From assembly GCF_008041835.1 (NCBI RefSeq), contig NZ_VRYE01000051.1, positions 1 through 45,727 on the forward strand: DNA of 45,727 bases. The letters are read 5' to 3'. The notes beneath the pieces were generated by a model. It made no database searches. It was not told where the DNA came from and worked only from the letters and a program-made list of their open reading frames with translations. The translations under genes and the position numbers were made by a program. How positions within the stretch are numbered: the stretch's first letter is position 1; every line of letters begins with the position of its first letter. This DNA is from Ectopseudomonas mendocina (lineage in GTDB: Bacteria; Pseudomonadota; Gammaproteobacteria; Pseudomonadales; Pseudomonadaceae). Of the stretch, positions 8,010-18,187 are shown in pieces.

Positions 8010-11000
8010 ATGAACCGTTTTCTTAGCTCCCCTCGCGCCAAGACAATTTCATACGCCCTGCTTGGGACTGTGCTGTTGAGCGCTGCAGATGCTCATGCAA
8101 CTGTCTCACAAAGCCCGCTGAGTCTGACGATCGGCGTCCCCCCCAACATGCTGCTGACACTGGACGACTCGGGCAGTATGCAATGGGGCTTCGTCCCGGA
8201 TGCTCTGAGGGCAACCCAGGCGCCACGACGCGCCAAATCCAGCGCTTTCAACCCACTCTACTACAACCCTAAGGCTACCTATCACGCGCCAATCGTATTC
8301 AACACCTCGGGAATTGAGCAGCAGCTCTCCACCAGCTTCAGCAAAGCTTGGCATAATGGCTTCAACCACAATGCGGGTGAAGTGGATTTATCCGGCGCGA
8401 ACTACCGTGTCGCCTGGAACGTTCCGATAACTAGGTCACCATCGAGCTACAATTACGATAGTTCGACGAACTACACGGAGCCTACTGGCCGTATTTACAA
8501 CCTGGCGGAAAATCCTTTAGTGGACTTCCAGGCCAGCGTAACCCGAAACACTAATGGCACAAGCACCGTCACCACCGATGGCGGCATCACTTTCTCGATC
8601 ACTCGCACCAGTACTACTGTGTGCAATAGTTGGAATTGGCTGGGTCAGTGTACTGGCTACAGCACTGTTGCCAATTGCACCGCGACCGCGGCTCACTCCG
8701 GCCTCTCAGGCACAATTCCAGCCTCGTGCAGCGTGAACGGCAATACACTCACCGCTAGCCTGACACGACAAGGCGTTCCTGCCTATTACTACACCCTTAA
8801 AACCGGCTGCACCGACACAGCCAATGATAATTGCTACCAGTTGAATTTCGTCTCCGAAGCCGAAAGGCAGAACTTCGCCAACTGGTACTCCTTCTACCGC
8901 AACCGCGCCCTGGCCACCGTGTCTGCGGCCGCGCTGGCCTTCTACGATCTTTCCGCCTCCGTGCGTCTGAGCTGGCAGGGCCTGGGCCGCTGCACCTCGT
9001 TCGACGGGAGCGACAGTAACTGCCGAAACAACGCCTTCAAGGCCTACTCTCCGCAGCATAAAGGACAGCTCTATAGCTGGCTGCAGAGCATCGCCTTCGA
9101 TCAGAGCACGCCCCTACCCGCCGCACTCAAGCGCGCCGGCGATTTCTACAGCAGCGCAACGCCCTGGCAACAAAACCCCAATGGCAGCGGCAACACGACG
9201 CAGAACACCTACGCTTGCCGCGCCAGCTATCACATCCTGATGACCGACGGCATGTGGAACGGCACGGCTGACAGCCCTAGCAACTTCCGCCACGATGCAG
9301 GCAGTTTCACCCTTCCCGATGGCAAAGCCTACTCCGGCGCCATCGCCCCTTATAGCGACCGTACGCAAAACACTTTGGCCGACCTGGCCATGCATTACTG
9401 GGCTACGGACCTGAATCCCAACCTGGCCAATAGTGTTCCCGCCTACATACCGTTCAAAAGCGGCGACACAACAACCGACTACTGGAACCCACGCAACAAC
9501 CCGGCCACGTGGCAGCACATGACCAATTTCATCATGGGGCTGGGCCTAACCTCATCACTGAAGCAAAGTGGACTTGAGTGGGACCCTGATCAAGGCACCT
9601 TCGGCGGCCCCGGCTACGACAATCTGAAAAGCGGTGCGAAAAACTGGCCCCCCGCCGCTGCGGACAGTGCCAACAACGTCTACGACCTGTGGCATGCGGC
9701 GATCAACTCACGCGGCGAGTTCTTCAGCGTGGACAGCCCCGAGGCCATGGTGCAGGCCTTCGATGACATCCTTAAACGCATCGCCGATCGCAAGTCGACA
9801 GCCGCCCGCCCTGCGATCAACTCCGGCCAGGTCAGCGCCGACGAGAACGGTGAAGAGGGGGTCTTCACCGTTTCCTATCAGACATCCTATGCCAGCGATG
9901 ACAACTGGTCCGGAGATGTGAAACGCTTCGTGAAGGGGTGGAACCCGGAAACCAATAAGTTCGAAACGCGCGAAGCCTGGAGCGCCCAAAACAAGGTCCC
10001 CGGCGCCGCGAGCCGATCCATCAAGATTGCAGGCAGCAGTAACAGTGGCCTCATGGACTTTACCTGGGACAATGCAGGTGAAGCCGCAACCGCAGGCACA
10101 CTCGCCTACTTCCTTAGCCGTGACCCAGAGAACAGTAATGTCGCGGATAGCAGAGGCTCTCAACGTCTCAGTTACTTGCGCGGCGACCGCAGCGGTGAGG
10201 GCTCGCACAACGAGAGGCCCTTCCGCCAGCGCAGTGGTGTACTGGGCGACTTTTATTCCTCCACACCTGCGGTCGTTTCTGGCCCACGTTATCTGGTGAA
10301 TTTCTCCGATCAACTGGAAGGCAACCAAGCCTACAGTACCTTTGCACAGAAGATTAAGCAGCGACAGTCGCGGGTCTACGTAGGTGGCAACGATGGCATG
10401 CTGCATGCTTTCAATGCCGACACCGGCGTTGAAGAGTTCGCGTTCATCCCGACCGCCGTATTCCCCAAACTGAACAAGCTCACCGGTACCAATTACAGCC
10501 ATGAGTTTTACGTCGATGGCCCGCCCACCGTCGCGGACGTATTCAATGGCTCTGAGTGGCGCACCATCCTGGTCGGCACACTGAAGGCCGGCGGCAAGTC
10601 CATCTTCGCCCTCGACATCACCGAGCCCGGCAAGGAAGAATTGCTGTGGGAGTTCGATGACAGCCGGCTTGGCGAGTCGAACGTGAAGATGGGCTACAGC
10701 TTCGCACAGCCGACCATCGCCCGCCTGCATACGGGCAAATGGGCGGTAGTGATCGGTAACGGTTATGAAAGCGAGGGCCATACCAGTGGCAAGGCCGCGC
10801 TGTTCATCATCGATGCCTTGGAAGGCAACCTGCTCAAGAGCCTGGAGGTCCAGGGCACCGTCGGCGTCGCCAACGGCCTGTCCACAGCCAAACTTGGCGA
10901 CTTCAACGCTGACGGTGTAGCCGACTATGCCTATGCAGGTGACCTGCAGGGCAATGTGTGGCGTTTCGATCTTCTGCGCAGTGGCCGTAGCGAAAGCGCT

Positions 11001-11798
11001 CCCTTCACTCGAGAAGATGATGGGAAGTCAGCTATAAATGATTTTGAAGTCGCCTATGGCGGTAAGCCGTTGTTCAGCGCTATTTCCAGCAACAACGGCA
11101 GCCGTCAACCCATCACCTCCGCCCCAAGCCTGGTTCGCCACCCAACCGGTGTTGGATACCTGGTGATCTTTGGCACGGGCAAGTTCTTCGAAACCAATGA
11201 CAAGGACGGCGACAAAACCATGGCCCAGACCGTTTACGGCATCTGGGACAAACAGACGCTTGGAGAAGAAGCCAGTAACCCAAACATCAGCCGTTCCAGC
11301 CTGCAAGAACAGGAAATTACCAATCAGGTAACGGTGGCAGCCGATGGCTCGACCCGGCAAGGCTTGGTCATCAGCAATAACGCTGTGGATTGGTACGGCT
11401 CAGATACCCAGAGCGCGCAAAATGGCTGGTGGCTCGATCTTCGCAAGAGCGAGGGCGAAATGGTGGTCGAGAACATGTCGCAACTGGGCCGCACGGTTTT
11501 CTTCCAGACCCTGATCCCCAATGACGATCCATGCGGTGACGGCGCGACCAACTGGACCTTCGCCATCAACCCATTCACGGGCGGTAGAACCCCCCATAAC
11601 GCGTTCGACTACACCCCGACATCAGACGTCGGCACCAACAATATCTCGGCTATTCGTCAGGACGGTGAAGGTGGTGGCACGCTGTCGCAGAACTCTGACA
11701 ACTCGTTCCAGTACTGCACCGGGCAGGAATGCACCAATATCTATCCGGATCCATCCAGTATTGGACGTCAAAGCTGGCGCCGAGTCGGGCTTGAGTGA
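8010..11798 (+). CDS. pilY1: PilY1, pilus tip adhesin / assembly factor
   Basis: The 1262-residue protein has a signal peptide ending near SAADAHA (residue 30). A von Willebrand A-like N-terminal half has a MIDAS-type DDSGS (52-56), LMTDGMWNG further on and a Cys-rich insert near residues 208-245 (CNSWNWLGQC). The C-terminal beta-propeller domain (about 750-1180) starts with RVYVGGNDGMLHAF and carries the calcium loop DFNADGVAD at 964-972, the site that in P. aeruginosa controls pilus retraction. It is exported, sits at the pilus tip, and binds surfaces or host cells. It lies in the minor pilin operon between pilX and pilE. No pilY2-like gene follows; pilE starts 28 bp after the stop. Confidence 0.95.
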   Translation: MNRFLSSPRAKTISYALLGTVLLSAADAHATVSQSPLSLTIGVPPNMLLTLDDSGSMQWGFVPDALRATQAPRRAKSSAFNPLYYNPKATYHAPIVFNTSGIEQQLSTSFSKAWHNGFNHNAGEVDLSGANYRVAWNVPITRSPSSYNYDSSTNYTEPTGRIYNLAENPLVDFQASVTRNTNGTSTVTTDGGITFSITRTSTTVCNSWNWLGQCTGYSTVANCTATAAHSGLSGTIPASCSVNGNTLTASLTRQGVPAYYYTLKTGCTDTANDNCYQLNFVSEAERQNFANWYSFYRNRALATVSAAALAFYDLSASVRLSWQGLGRCTSFDGSDSNCRNNAFKAYSPQHKGQLYSWLQSIAFDQSTPLPAALKRAGDFYSSATPWQQNPNGSGNTTQNTYACRASYHILMTDGMWNGTADSPSNFRHDAGSFTLPDGKAYSGAIAPYSDRTQNTLADLAMHYWATDLNPNLANSVPAYIPFKSGDTTTDYWNPRNNPATWQHMTNFIMGLGLTSSLKQSGLEWDPDQGTFGGPGYDNLKSGAKNWPPAAADSANNVYDLWHAAINSRGEFFSVDSPEAMVQAFDDILKRIADRKSTAARPAINSGQVSADENGEEGVFTVSYQTSYASDDNWSGDVKRFVKGWNPETNKFETREAWSAQNKVPGAASRSIKIAGSSNSGLMDFTWDNAGEAATAGTLAYFLSRDPENSNVADSRGSQRLSYLRGDRSGEGSHNERPFRQRSGVLGDFYSSTPAVVSGPRYLVNFSDQLEGNQAYSTFAQKIKQRQSRVYVGGNDGMLHAFNADTGVEEFAFIPTAVFPKLNKLTGTNYSHEFYVDGPPTVADVFNGSEWRTILVGTLKAGGKSIFALDITEPGKEELLWEFDDSRLGESNVKMGYSFAQPTIARLHTGKWAVVIGNGYESEGHTSGKAALFIIDALEGNLLKSLEVQGTVGVANGLSTAKLGDFNADGVADYAYAGDLQGNVWRFDLLRSGRSESAPFTREDDGKSAINDFEVAYGGKPLFSAISSNNGSRQPITSAPSLVRHPTGVGYLVIFGTGKFFETNDKDGDKTMAQTVYGIWDKQTLGEEASNPNISRSSLQEQEITNQVTVAADGSTRQGLVISNNAVDWYGSDTQSAQNGWWLDLRKSEGEMVVENMSQLGRTVFFQTLIPNDDPCGDGATNWTFAINPFTGGRTPHNAFDYTPTSDVGTNNISAIRQDGEGGGTLSQNSDNSFQYCTGQECTNIYPDPSSIGRQSWRRVGLE

Positions 11799-11826
11799 AG
11801 AAGAATAAACAGCTATGGAGTATTCG

Positions 11827-12240
11827 ATGAAACCTGCTCAAACCGGCTTCACCCTGATTGAAGTCATGATAGTGGTCGTGGTCATAGGCATTCTGGCCTC
11901 GATCGCCTACCCGAGCTATACGGAGTACGTGCAACGAGCAAACCGAAGCGAAGGCCAGGCTCTGCTGGCCGACGCTTCGGCTCGTCAGGAACGATACTTT
12001 GCGCAGAATAATGCCTATGTCACCAGCAATAGTGACTTGGGCAAACTAGGGCTCGGCGGAAACACCTCCGAAACAGGCAAGTACACGCTTTCCGTCGCCA
12101 GCACAAATGGGGACGGCGGTTATACGTTGACGGCCACCAATACGTTCAACGATACAAAGTGCGGTAACTTGACACTCAACGCCATGGGTGAAAAAGGTGT
12201 TACCGCTTCTGGCGCATCCGTAAGTAACTGCTGGAAATAG
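11827..12240 (+). CDS. pilE: PilE, minor pilin
   Basis: The 137-residue prepilin has leader MKPAQTG, mature FTLIEVMIVVVVIGILASIA with Glu5, then YPSYTEYVQRANRSEGQALL and a small domain closing with a Cys pair (TKCGNLTL...NCWK) that forms the typical D-region loop. The start at 11827 has GGAG six bases before it; the ATG four codons earlier overlaps that site. It is the last gene of the minor pilin operon and is followed by a clear terminator. In the family PilE links the minor pilin complex to the major pilin. Confidence 0.93.
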   Translation: MKPAQTGFTLIEVMIVVVVIGILASIAYPSYTEYVQRANRSEGQALLADASARQERYFAQNNAYVTSNSDLGKLGLGGNTSETGKYTLSVASTNGDGGYTLTATNTFNDTKCGNLTLNAMGEKGVTASGASVSNCWK

Positions 12241-12256
12241 CGCCTGCGGTAAATTA

Positions 12257-12293
12257 AAGCCCCCGCCAGATCGCTCTGACGGGGGCTTTTTTC
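12257..12293 (+). terminator. Terminator of the pil operon, probably bidirectional
   Basis: A stem of gcccccgccaga and tctgacgggggc with one mismatch and a tcgc loop is followed by a T-run on the + strand and preceded by aaa on the other side. It sits 16 bp after pilE and touches the ispH stop, so it can end transcription from both convergent genes. Confidence 0.9.
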
Positions 12294-13237
12294 TATAACG
12301 CCTTAACCCTCAACTCCTTCGGCATCGAGAACGTCACATTCTCTGGCCGACCATCAAGTTCCGTCTCCCCTTCCGCCCCCCAGGCGCGCAACTGGTCGAC
12401 CACCCCGCGCACCAGCACCTCAGGTGCCGACGCCCCGGCCGTGATACCGATCCCTTTCGTACCTTCGAACCACTCACGCTTGAGGTCCTCGGCACCGTCG
12501 ATCAGGTAAGCGGGCGTGCCGATGCGCTCGGCCAGCTCGCGCAGGCGGTTGGAGTTGGAGCTATTGGGGCTGCCGACGACCAGCAGCACGTCGCACTCGC
12601 TGGCCAGTTGCTTGACCGCATCCTGGCGATTCTGCGTGGCGTAGCAGATGTCGTCCTTGCGCGGGCCGCCGATGGCCGGGAACTTGCTGCGCAGGGCGTC
12701 GATCACCTTGCTGGTGTCGTCCATGGACAGGGTGGTCTGGGTGACGAACGCCAGGTTCTCGGGGTTGCGCACCTGCAGCTCGGCGACATCCGTCTCGTCT
12801 TCCACCAGGTAGATGGCGCCGCCGTTGCTGGCGTCATACTGGCCCATGGTGCCTTCGACTTCCGGGTGGCCTTCGTGGCCGATAAGGATGCACTCACGGC
12901 CTTCCCGGCTGTAGCGCACCACTTCCATATGCACCTTGGTCACCAGCGGGCAGGTGGCGTCGAAGACCTTGAGGCCACGACGGTCGGCCTCGTCACGCAC
13001 GGCCTTGGACACGCCGTGAGCGCTGAAGATGACGATGACGTCGTCCGGCACCTGGTCCAGCTCTTCGACAAATACCGCGCCGCGGGCACGCAGGTCCTCG
13101 ACCACGAACTTGTTGTGCACCACTTCATGGCGCACGTAGATCGGCGGGCCGAACACTTCCAGCGCGCGGTTGACGATTTCGATGGCGCGATCAACGCCGG
13201 CGCAGAAGCCGCGGGGATTGGCGAGTTTGATATGCAT
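12293..13237 (-). CDS. ispH: IspH (LytB), HMBPP reductase
   Basis: The 314-residue enzyme makes IPP and DMAPP from HMBPP in the last step of the MEP isoprenoid pathway. The three iron-sulfur ligands are at Cys12 (RGFCAGV), Cys96 (ATCPLVT) and Cys198 (DICYATQ); His41, His124 and Glu126 (HEGHPEVEG) of the active site are also present. The ATG at 13237 fits because conserved [10 protein letters not shown] begins there; 11 further upstream codons are not conserved. It follows fkpB on the same strand with a 138-bp gap containing a REP-like unit. Confidence 0.96.
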   Translation of the reverse strand: MHIKLANPRGFCAGVDRAIEIVNRALEVFGPPIYVRHEVVHNKFVVEDLRARGAVFVEELDQVPDDVIVIFSAHGVSKAVRDEADRRGLKVFDATCPLVTKVHMEVVRYSREGRECILIGHEGHPEVEGTMGQYDASNGGAIYLVEDETDVAELQVRNPENLAFVTQTTLSMDDTSKVIDALRSKFPAIGGPRKDDICYATQNRQDAVKQLASECDVLLVVGSPNSSNSNRLRELAERIGTPAYLIDGAEDLKREWFEGTKGIGITAGASAPEVLVRGVVDQLRAWGAEGETELDGRPENVTFSMPKELRVKAL

Positions 13238-13333
13238 GCTGGCTGTCTCGGTATTGATCAGGGATCGCACGACGCTATGGTTCGATCCCGCAAAGGTACA
13301 GCCTGCGCGGGATAAGCACAGGCTGCAACAAGA

Positions 13334-13358
13334 GCTTCGCGGCTGAAGCCGCTCCTAC
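13334..13358. repeat. Single REP unit
   Basis: The unit gcttcgcggctgaagccgct plus cctac is the classic Pseudomonas REP hairpin, reading gtaggagcggcttcagccgc on the minus strand. It lies between ispH and fkpB and could moderate read-through. Confidence 0.7.
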
Positions 13359-13375
13359 AAGAGCGGCAGCACGGG

Positions 13376-13813
13376 CTAGAGCGCCTTGACTTCGATGATT
13401 TCCACATCGAAGTCAAGCACCTTGCCGGCCAGCGGATGGTTGAAGTCGATGGTGACCTGCTTGTCGTCGAACGCCTTGACTACACCCGGCAGCTCGGCAT
13501 TGGCGGCATCGTTGAAGATCACCAGCAGACCTTCGGAGAGCTCCATGCCCTCGAACTGGCTGCGCGGCATGATCTGCACGTTCTGAGGATTGGGCTGGCC
13601 GAAGCCCTGCTCCGGTTGTACCTGCACGCTGCGCTTGTCGCCGGCCTTGAAGCCGTACAGCGCCTGCTCGAAACCGGGCAGCAGGTTGCCATCACCGACC
13701 CTGAAGGTCGCCGGCTGCCTCTCGAAGGTGCTGTCGACCACATCGCCGTTTTCCAGCTTGAGGGCGAAGTGCAGGGTCACTTCCCTGTCCGGACCGATGC
13801 GTACGTCTGTCAT
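13376..13813 (-). CDS. fkpB: FkpB/SlpA-type FKBP peptidyl-prolyl cis-trans isomerase
   Basis: The 145-residue protein has the FKBP core: LHFALKLENGDVVDSTFE, then FRVGDGNLLPGFEQALYG, and an insert-in-flap domain (about 75-125) as in SlyD/SlpA chaperone-isomerases. It lacks the His-rich tail of SlyD, so FkpB/SlpA is the better name. The final DFDVEIIEV strand is standard. The start ATG at 13813 overlaps the lspA stop. The close link to lspA, ileS and ispH is the usual enterobacterial and pseudomonad order. It is a cytoplasmic folding catalyst. Confidence 0.92.
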   Translation of the reverse strand: MTDVRIGPDREVTLHFALKLENGDVVDSTFERQPATFRVGDGNLLPGFEQALYGFKAGDKRSVQVQPEQGFGQPNPQNVQIMPRSQFEGMELSEGLLVIFNDAANAELPGVVKAFDDKQVTIDFNHPLAGKVLDFDVEIIEVKAL

Positions 13814-14319
13814 TGCGCAGCCTCCTTCGCCGGCTTGTCGCTCTTGAACATATCCAGCGCCAGCAGGATGGCGCCAATGGTGATGAAGGTGTCGGCCAGA
13901 TTGAACGCCGGGAAGAACCAGCGGCTCTGCCAATGCACCAGAATGAAGTCGACCACGTGACCAAGCACCACGCGGTCATACAGGTTGCCCAGCGCACCAC
14001 CCAGGACCATGGCCAGCGCCACGGCCAGCAGAGTCTCGTGACGCTTGAGGCGCTTGAGCCAGATCACCAGCACGACGCTAACGACGATGGCGATGGCGGC
14101 GAAGAACCAGCGCTGCCAGCCAGCGGCATCGGCCAGGAAGCTGAATGCCGCACCGGTGTTGTAGGCCAGGGTCCAGTCGAAGTAGCCCGGAATCACTTCG
14201 ATACGCTGATACATGCTCAGCGTGCCCTCGAAGATGTCCTTGGTCACCCGGTCGGCGACCAGGATCAGCACACTCAGCAGCAACCAGGGCAGATGCCCGA
14301 AACGCGAGGACTCAGGCAT
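13810..14319 (-). CDS. lspA: LspA, lipoprotein signal peptidase II
   Basis: The 169-residue inner-membrane aspartyl protease has four hydrophobic helices. The catalytic pair is Asp124 (GHVVDFI) and Asp143 (FNLADTFI), and the conserved [11 protein letters not shown] and [10 protein letters not shown] motifs are present. It removes signal peptides from lipoproteins after lipidation. I chose the ATG at 14319, which overlaps the ileS stop by eight bases; five codons further upstream add nothing conserved. The gene is coupled at both ends. Confidence 0.97.
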   Translation of the reverse strand: MPESSRFGHLPWLLLSVLILVADRVTKDIFEGTLSMYQRIEVIPGYFDWTLAYNTGAAFSFLADAAGWQRWFFAAIAIVVSVVLVIWLKRLKRHETLLAVALAMVLGGALGNLYDRVVLGHVVDFILVHWQSRWFFPAFNLADTFITIGAILLALDMFKSDKPAKEAAQ

Positions 14320-17143
14320 GCTTGCGCACCTCACCTTCGCCTTCGATGTTGCTCACGCAACGGCCGCACAGCTCAGGATGCGCGGCATGACTGCCGACAT
14401 CGGCGCGAAAGTGCCAGCAACGGCCGCACTTGGCGTGGGCAGACTTGAGGATCTTCAGCTTCAGACCTTCGACTTCGGTCACCACCGCATCGGCCGGTGC
14501 ATCGGCCAGCGGCGCGGTCTGCGCCGCCGAGGTGATCAGGGCAAAGCGCAGCTCGTCGCCGAGCTTGGCCAGATCGGCCTGCTTGGCATCGTCACAGAAC
14601 AGGGTCACTTCAGCCTGCAGGCTGGCACCGATGGCCTTGGCCGTGCGCAGGTTCTCCAGCTCCTTGTTGACCGCGGCCTTGACCTCCATCACGCGATCCC
14701 AATAGGCACGATCCAGTTCGAAGCCTTCCGGCAGACGCTCCAGGCCCGCGTACCAGGTATTGAGCATCACCGACTCGTTGCGCTCGCCCGGCAGGAACTG
14801 CCAGATTTCCTCGGCGGTAAACGCCAGGATCGGCGCGATCCAGCGCACCAGCGCTTCGCTGATGTGGAACAGCGCGCTCTGGCAGGAGCGACGCGCCACG
14901 CTGTCGGCGGCAGTGGTGTACTGGCGATCCTTGATGATGTCCAGGTAGAAGCCGCCCAGCTCCTGCACGCAGAAGTTGTGCACCTTGGAATAGACGTTCC
15001 AGAATCGGTAGTCGGCGTACGCCTCGATGATCTCTTCCTGCAGACGCAGGGCGGCGTCCACGGCCCAGCGGTCGAGGTCGAGCATCTGCTCGGGCTGCAG
15101 CAGATCCTTGGCCGGATCGAAGCCGTTGAGGTTGGCCAGCATGAAGCGCGCGGTGTTGCGGATGCGGCGGTAGGCATCGGCGCTGCGCTGCAGGATCACC
15201 TTGGACACGGCCATCTCGCCGGAGTAGTCGGTGGACGCGACCCACAGGCGCATGATGTCGGCGCCCAGGCTGTCGTTAACCTCCTGCGGCGCAACCACGT
15301 TACCCAGCGACTTGGACATCTTGCGGCCGTTCTCGTCGACCACGAAGCCATGGGTCAGCAGTGCCTTGTACGGCGCGTGACCGTCGATGGCGCTGCCGGT
15401 CAGCAGGGACGAATGGAACCAGCCGCGATGCTGGTCCGAACCTTCCAGGTACAGATCGGCGCGCGGGCCAGTGGTGTGGCCGAGGCCGTGCGAGCCACGC
15501 AGTACATGCCAGTGGGTGGTACCGGAGTCGAACCAGACGTCGAGAGTGTCGTTGATCTTGTCGTAGTCAGCCGCTTCAGCGCCGAGCAGCTCGGCAGCGT
15601 CGAGCTTGAACCAAGCTTCGATGCCCTCTTGCTCGACGCGCTTGGCGACTTCTTCCATCAGCTCGACGGTGCGCGGGTGCAACTCGCCGGTGGCCTTGTG
15701 CAGGAAGAACGGGATCGGCACGCCCCAGTTGCGCTGGCGCGAGATGCACCAGTCGGGACGGCCGGCGATCATGCTATGCAGGCGCGCCTGGCCCCAGGCC
15801 GGGACGAACTGGGTTTGCTCGATGGCCGCCAGCGCACGCTCACGCAGAGACTCGCCCTCTTTGGGCTGAGTGTCCATGCCGACGAACCATTGTGCGGTGG
15901 CGCGGTAGATCAGCGGCGTCTTGTGGCGCCAGCAGTGCATGTAGCTGTGCTGGATCGGCTGGTGCTTGAGCAGCGCACCGACTTCGGCCAGCTTCTCGAC
16001 GATGGCCGGGTTGGCCTTCCAGATGAACTGGCCACCGAAGAACGGCAGGTCCGGGGTGTAGACGCCATTGCTCTGCACCGGACTGAGAATGTCGTCGTTG
16101 CTCATGCCGTAGGCTTTGCAGGTGCGGAAGTCGTCCTCACCATAAGCCGGCGCCGAGTGGACGATACCGGTACCGGCGCCCAGCTCGACGTATTCGGCCA
16201 GGTACACCGGCGAGAAACGCTCGTAGAACGGATGACGGAAACGGATCAGATCCAGTGCGGCGCCCTGCGCGGTGGCGATTACTTGACCTTGCAGGCCGTA
16301 ACGCTGCAGGCAGGATTCAACCAGCTCTTCAGCCAGCAGCAGCAGGCGCTCGCCGGTGTCGACCAGGGCGTAGGTGAACTCCGGATGCACGTTGAGCGCC
16401 TGGTTGGCCGGGATGGTCCAGGGCGTGGTGGTCCAGATGACGATGGCGGTCGGCTTGCTCAGCTCGCTGAGGCCGAAGGCGGCGGCCAGCTTGTCTGCAT
16501 CTTCGATGGGGAAGGCGACGTCGATGGCATCGGATTTCTTGTCCTGATACTCCACTTCGGCCTCGGCCAGGGCCGAGCCGCAGTCGAAGCACCAGTTCAC
16601 CGGTTTCAGCCCCTTGAACACGAAGCCCTGCCTGACCATCTCGGCCAGGGCGCGGATCTCGCCGGCCTCGTTGGCGAAATCCATGGTCTTGTACGGATTG
16701 TCCCAGTCGCCGAGCACACCGAGGCGGATGAAGTCGGCCTTCTGCCCTTCGATCTGCTCGCCGGCATAGGTGCGGCAGCGCTCGCGGGTCAGGTCCGCCG
16801 GCTGGTTCTTGCCGAAGGTGGTTTCGACCTTGTGCTCGATCGGCAGGCCGTGGCAGTCCCAACCCGGCACGTAGGGCGCGTCGAAACCAGCCAGGGTCTT
16901 GGAGCGGGTGATGATGTCCTTGAGGATCTTGTTCACCGCATGACCGATGTGGATGCTGCCGTTGGCATAGGGCGGGCCGTCGTGCAGGACGAACTTCGGC
17001 CGATTTTCGCCAATCTTGCGCAGCTTGCTATACAGGCCAATCTCGTGCCAACGCTGCAGGGTCTGCGGCTCGCGTTGCGGCAGGCCGGCCTTCATCGGGA
17101 ACTGGGTATCGGGCAGGTTCAGCGTAGCTTTGTAGTCGGTCAT
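14312..17143 (-). CDS. ileS: IleS, isoleucyl-tRNA synthetase
   Basis: The 943-residue class I enzyme has HIGH motif HIGH at 65-68 ([15 protein letters not shown]), KMSKS at 608-612, a large CP1 editing domain between them ([25 protein letters not shown]), an anticodon-binding domain, and a C-terminal zinc finger (CGRCWHF...LCGRCVSN). It charges tRNA-Ile. The start ATG at 17143 overlaps the ribF TGA. The downstream end overlaps lspA. The eubacterial-type layout with zinc finger fits the housekeeping enzyme rather than the mupirocin-resistant type. Confidence 0.98.
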   Translation of the reverse strand: MTDYKATLNLPDTQFPMKAGLPQREPQTLQRWHEIGLYSKLRKIGENRPKFVLHDGPPYANGSIHIGHAVNKILKDIITRSKTLAGFDAPYVPGWDCHGLPIEHKVETTFGKNQPADLTRERCRTYAGEQIEGQKADFIRLGVLGDWDNPYKTMDFANEAGEIRALAEMVRQGFVFKGLKPVNWCFDCGSALAEAEVEYQDKKSDAIDVAFPIEDADKLAAAFGLSELSKPTAIVIWTTTPWTIPANQALNVHPEFTYALVDTGERLLLLAEELVESCLQRYGLQGQVIATAQGAALDLIRFRHPFYERFSPVYLAEYVELGAGTGIVHSAPAYGEDDFRTCKAYGMSNDDILSPVQSNGVYTPDLPFFGGQFIWKANPAIVEKLAEVGALLKHQPIQHSYMHCWRHKTPLIYRATAQWFVGMDTQPKEGESLRERALAAIEQTQFVPAWGQARLHSMIAGRPDWCISRQRNWGVPIPFFLHKATGELHPRTVELMEEVAKRVEQEGIEAWFKLDAAELLGAEAADYDKINDTLDVWFDSGTTHWHVLRGSHGLGHTTGPRADLYLEGSDQHRGWFHSSLLTGSAIDGHAPYKALLTHGFVVDENGRKMSKSLGNVVAPQEVNDSLGADIMRLWVASTDYSGEMAVSKVILQRSADAYRRIRNTARFMLANLNGFDPAKDLLQPEQMLDLDRWAVDAALRLQEEIIEAYADYRFWNVYSKVHNFCVQELGGFYLDIIKDRQYTTAADSVARRSCQSALFHISEALVRWIAPILAFTAEEIWQFLPGERNESVMLNTWYAGLERLPEGFELDRAYWDRVMEVKAAVNKELENLRTAKAIGASLQAEVTLFCDDAKQADLAKLGDELRFALITSAAQTAPLADAPADAVVTEVEGLKLKILKSAHAKCGRCWHFRADVGSHAAHPELCGRCVSNIEGEGEVRKHA

Positions 17144-18108
17144 TTCGGGCTCTTCATCAGCGGGTGGCTCTTCATCAGCGGGTGGCCCTGCCAATAATCA
17201 CGGGCAGCGGCGATATCGGCGGCAATCGCCGCCCTCAAGGCCTCCAGCGAGGCGAAACGCTGCTCATCACGCAGCTTGTGGTGGAAAGCCACCGAGAGAC
17301 GCCGGCCATACAGATCGCCGGCAAAATCCAGAAGATGCACTTCCAGATGGGCGCTGCCGTCACCGGCAACGCTGGGGCGCACGCCGATATTGGCGACGCC
17401 CGGTTGAATCACGCCATCGATTTCGCAGCTCACCAGATACACGCCGGTCAGCGGCACCTTGCGCCGCTTGAGCTGGATATTGGCCGTCGGCGCATCGAGC
17501 TGGCGGCCGAGCTTCTGCCCGTGCAACACCCGCCCGGCGATGCGAAACGGCCGGCCGAGCAGGGCTTCAGCCAGGTCGAAATCACCATCGGCCAGCGCCT
17601 GGCGCACGCGTGTGCTGCTGACCCGGCCGCCCAGCACTTCGACCGTGGTCGAAGCATCGACGCTGAAGCCGTGGCGCAAACCTGCGGCCTTGAGGAATTC
17701 AAAATCGCCGGCACGGTCGCAGCCGAAGCGGAAATCATCGCCGATCTCCAGATCCTTCACGCCCAGGCCATCGACCAGCACACGCTGGACGAACTCGGCG
17801 GCCGACAACTCGCGCAAGCGGCGGTTGAAGGCCAGGCACAGCACCAGGTCGACGCCTTCAGCGGCCAGCAGGGCGAGCTTGTCGCGCAGGCGGGTCAGCC
17901 GCGCCGGCGCGGTGTCCGGGCCGAAGAACTCACGCGGCTGCGGCTCGAAAATCACCACACAGCTGGGCACGGCCAATTCCGCCGCGCGCTCGCGCAAGCG
18001 CGCCAGGATGGCCTGGTGCCCACGATGAACGCCGTCGAAATTACCGATGGTGACCACACAGCCCCGCGCCTGGGGCTGCAGGTTATGAAGACCTCGAACC
18101 AGCTGCAT
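17140..18108 (-). CDS. ribF: RibF, bifunctional riboflavin kinase / FAD synthetase
   Basis: The 322-residue enzyme converts riboflavin to FMN and FAD. The N-terminal adenylyltransferase domain has [18 protein letters not shown]-type [10 protein letters not shown] sits near its end. The C-terminal flavokinase domain has [15 protein letters not shown], where Asp stands at the Gly that usually precedes (F/A)PTAN. The last residues contain [12 protein letters not shown], coded by an exact 18-bp tandem duplication at 17151-17186. The start ATG at 18108 gives MQLVRGLHN, the usual N-terminus. The TGA overlaps the ileS ATG. Confidence 0.95.
   Translation of the reverse strand: MQLVRGLHNLQPQARGCVVTIGNFDGVHRGHQAILARLRERAAELAVPSCVVIFEPQPREFFGPDTAPARLTRLRDKLALLAAEGVDLVLCLAFNRRLRELSAAEFVQRVLVDGLGVKDLEIGDDFRFGCDRAGDFEFLKAAGLRHGFSVDASTTVEVLGGRVSSTRVRQALADGDFDLAEALLGRPFRIAGRVLHGQKLGRQLDAPTANIQLKRRKVPLTGVYLVSCEIDGVIQPGVANIGVRPSVAGDGSAHLEVHLLDFAGDLYGRRLSVAFHHKLRDEQRFASLEALRAAIAADIAAARDYWQGHPLMKSHPLMKSPK
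17151..17186 (-). repeat. Exact 18-bp tandem duplication in the ribF 3' end
   Basis: The unit tcttcatcagcgggtggc occurs twice in a row, adding one HPLMKS copy to the RibF C-terminus. The repeat also lies within the ribosome-binding region of ileS. Confidence 0.95.
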
Positions 18109-18187
18109 AGCACGCTTCTTGTTCACAAAGTGGCCGATTATACGCACAGCACGCCATGCACAACAGGCATCGTGACGCCTGAAACCG

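Noticed and set aside
9708..10781. A 357-codon minus-strand frame inside pilY1
   Set aside because: PilY1 is intact on the + strand; the antisense frame has no recognisable domain.
14213..17197. A 994-codon open frame on the + strand opposite ileS
   Set aside because: It is the mirror of a certain IleS gene in GC-rich DNA, has no family motif, and is rich in His/Gln/Asp/Gly typical of antisense frames.
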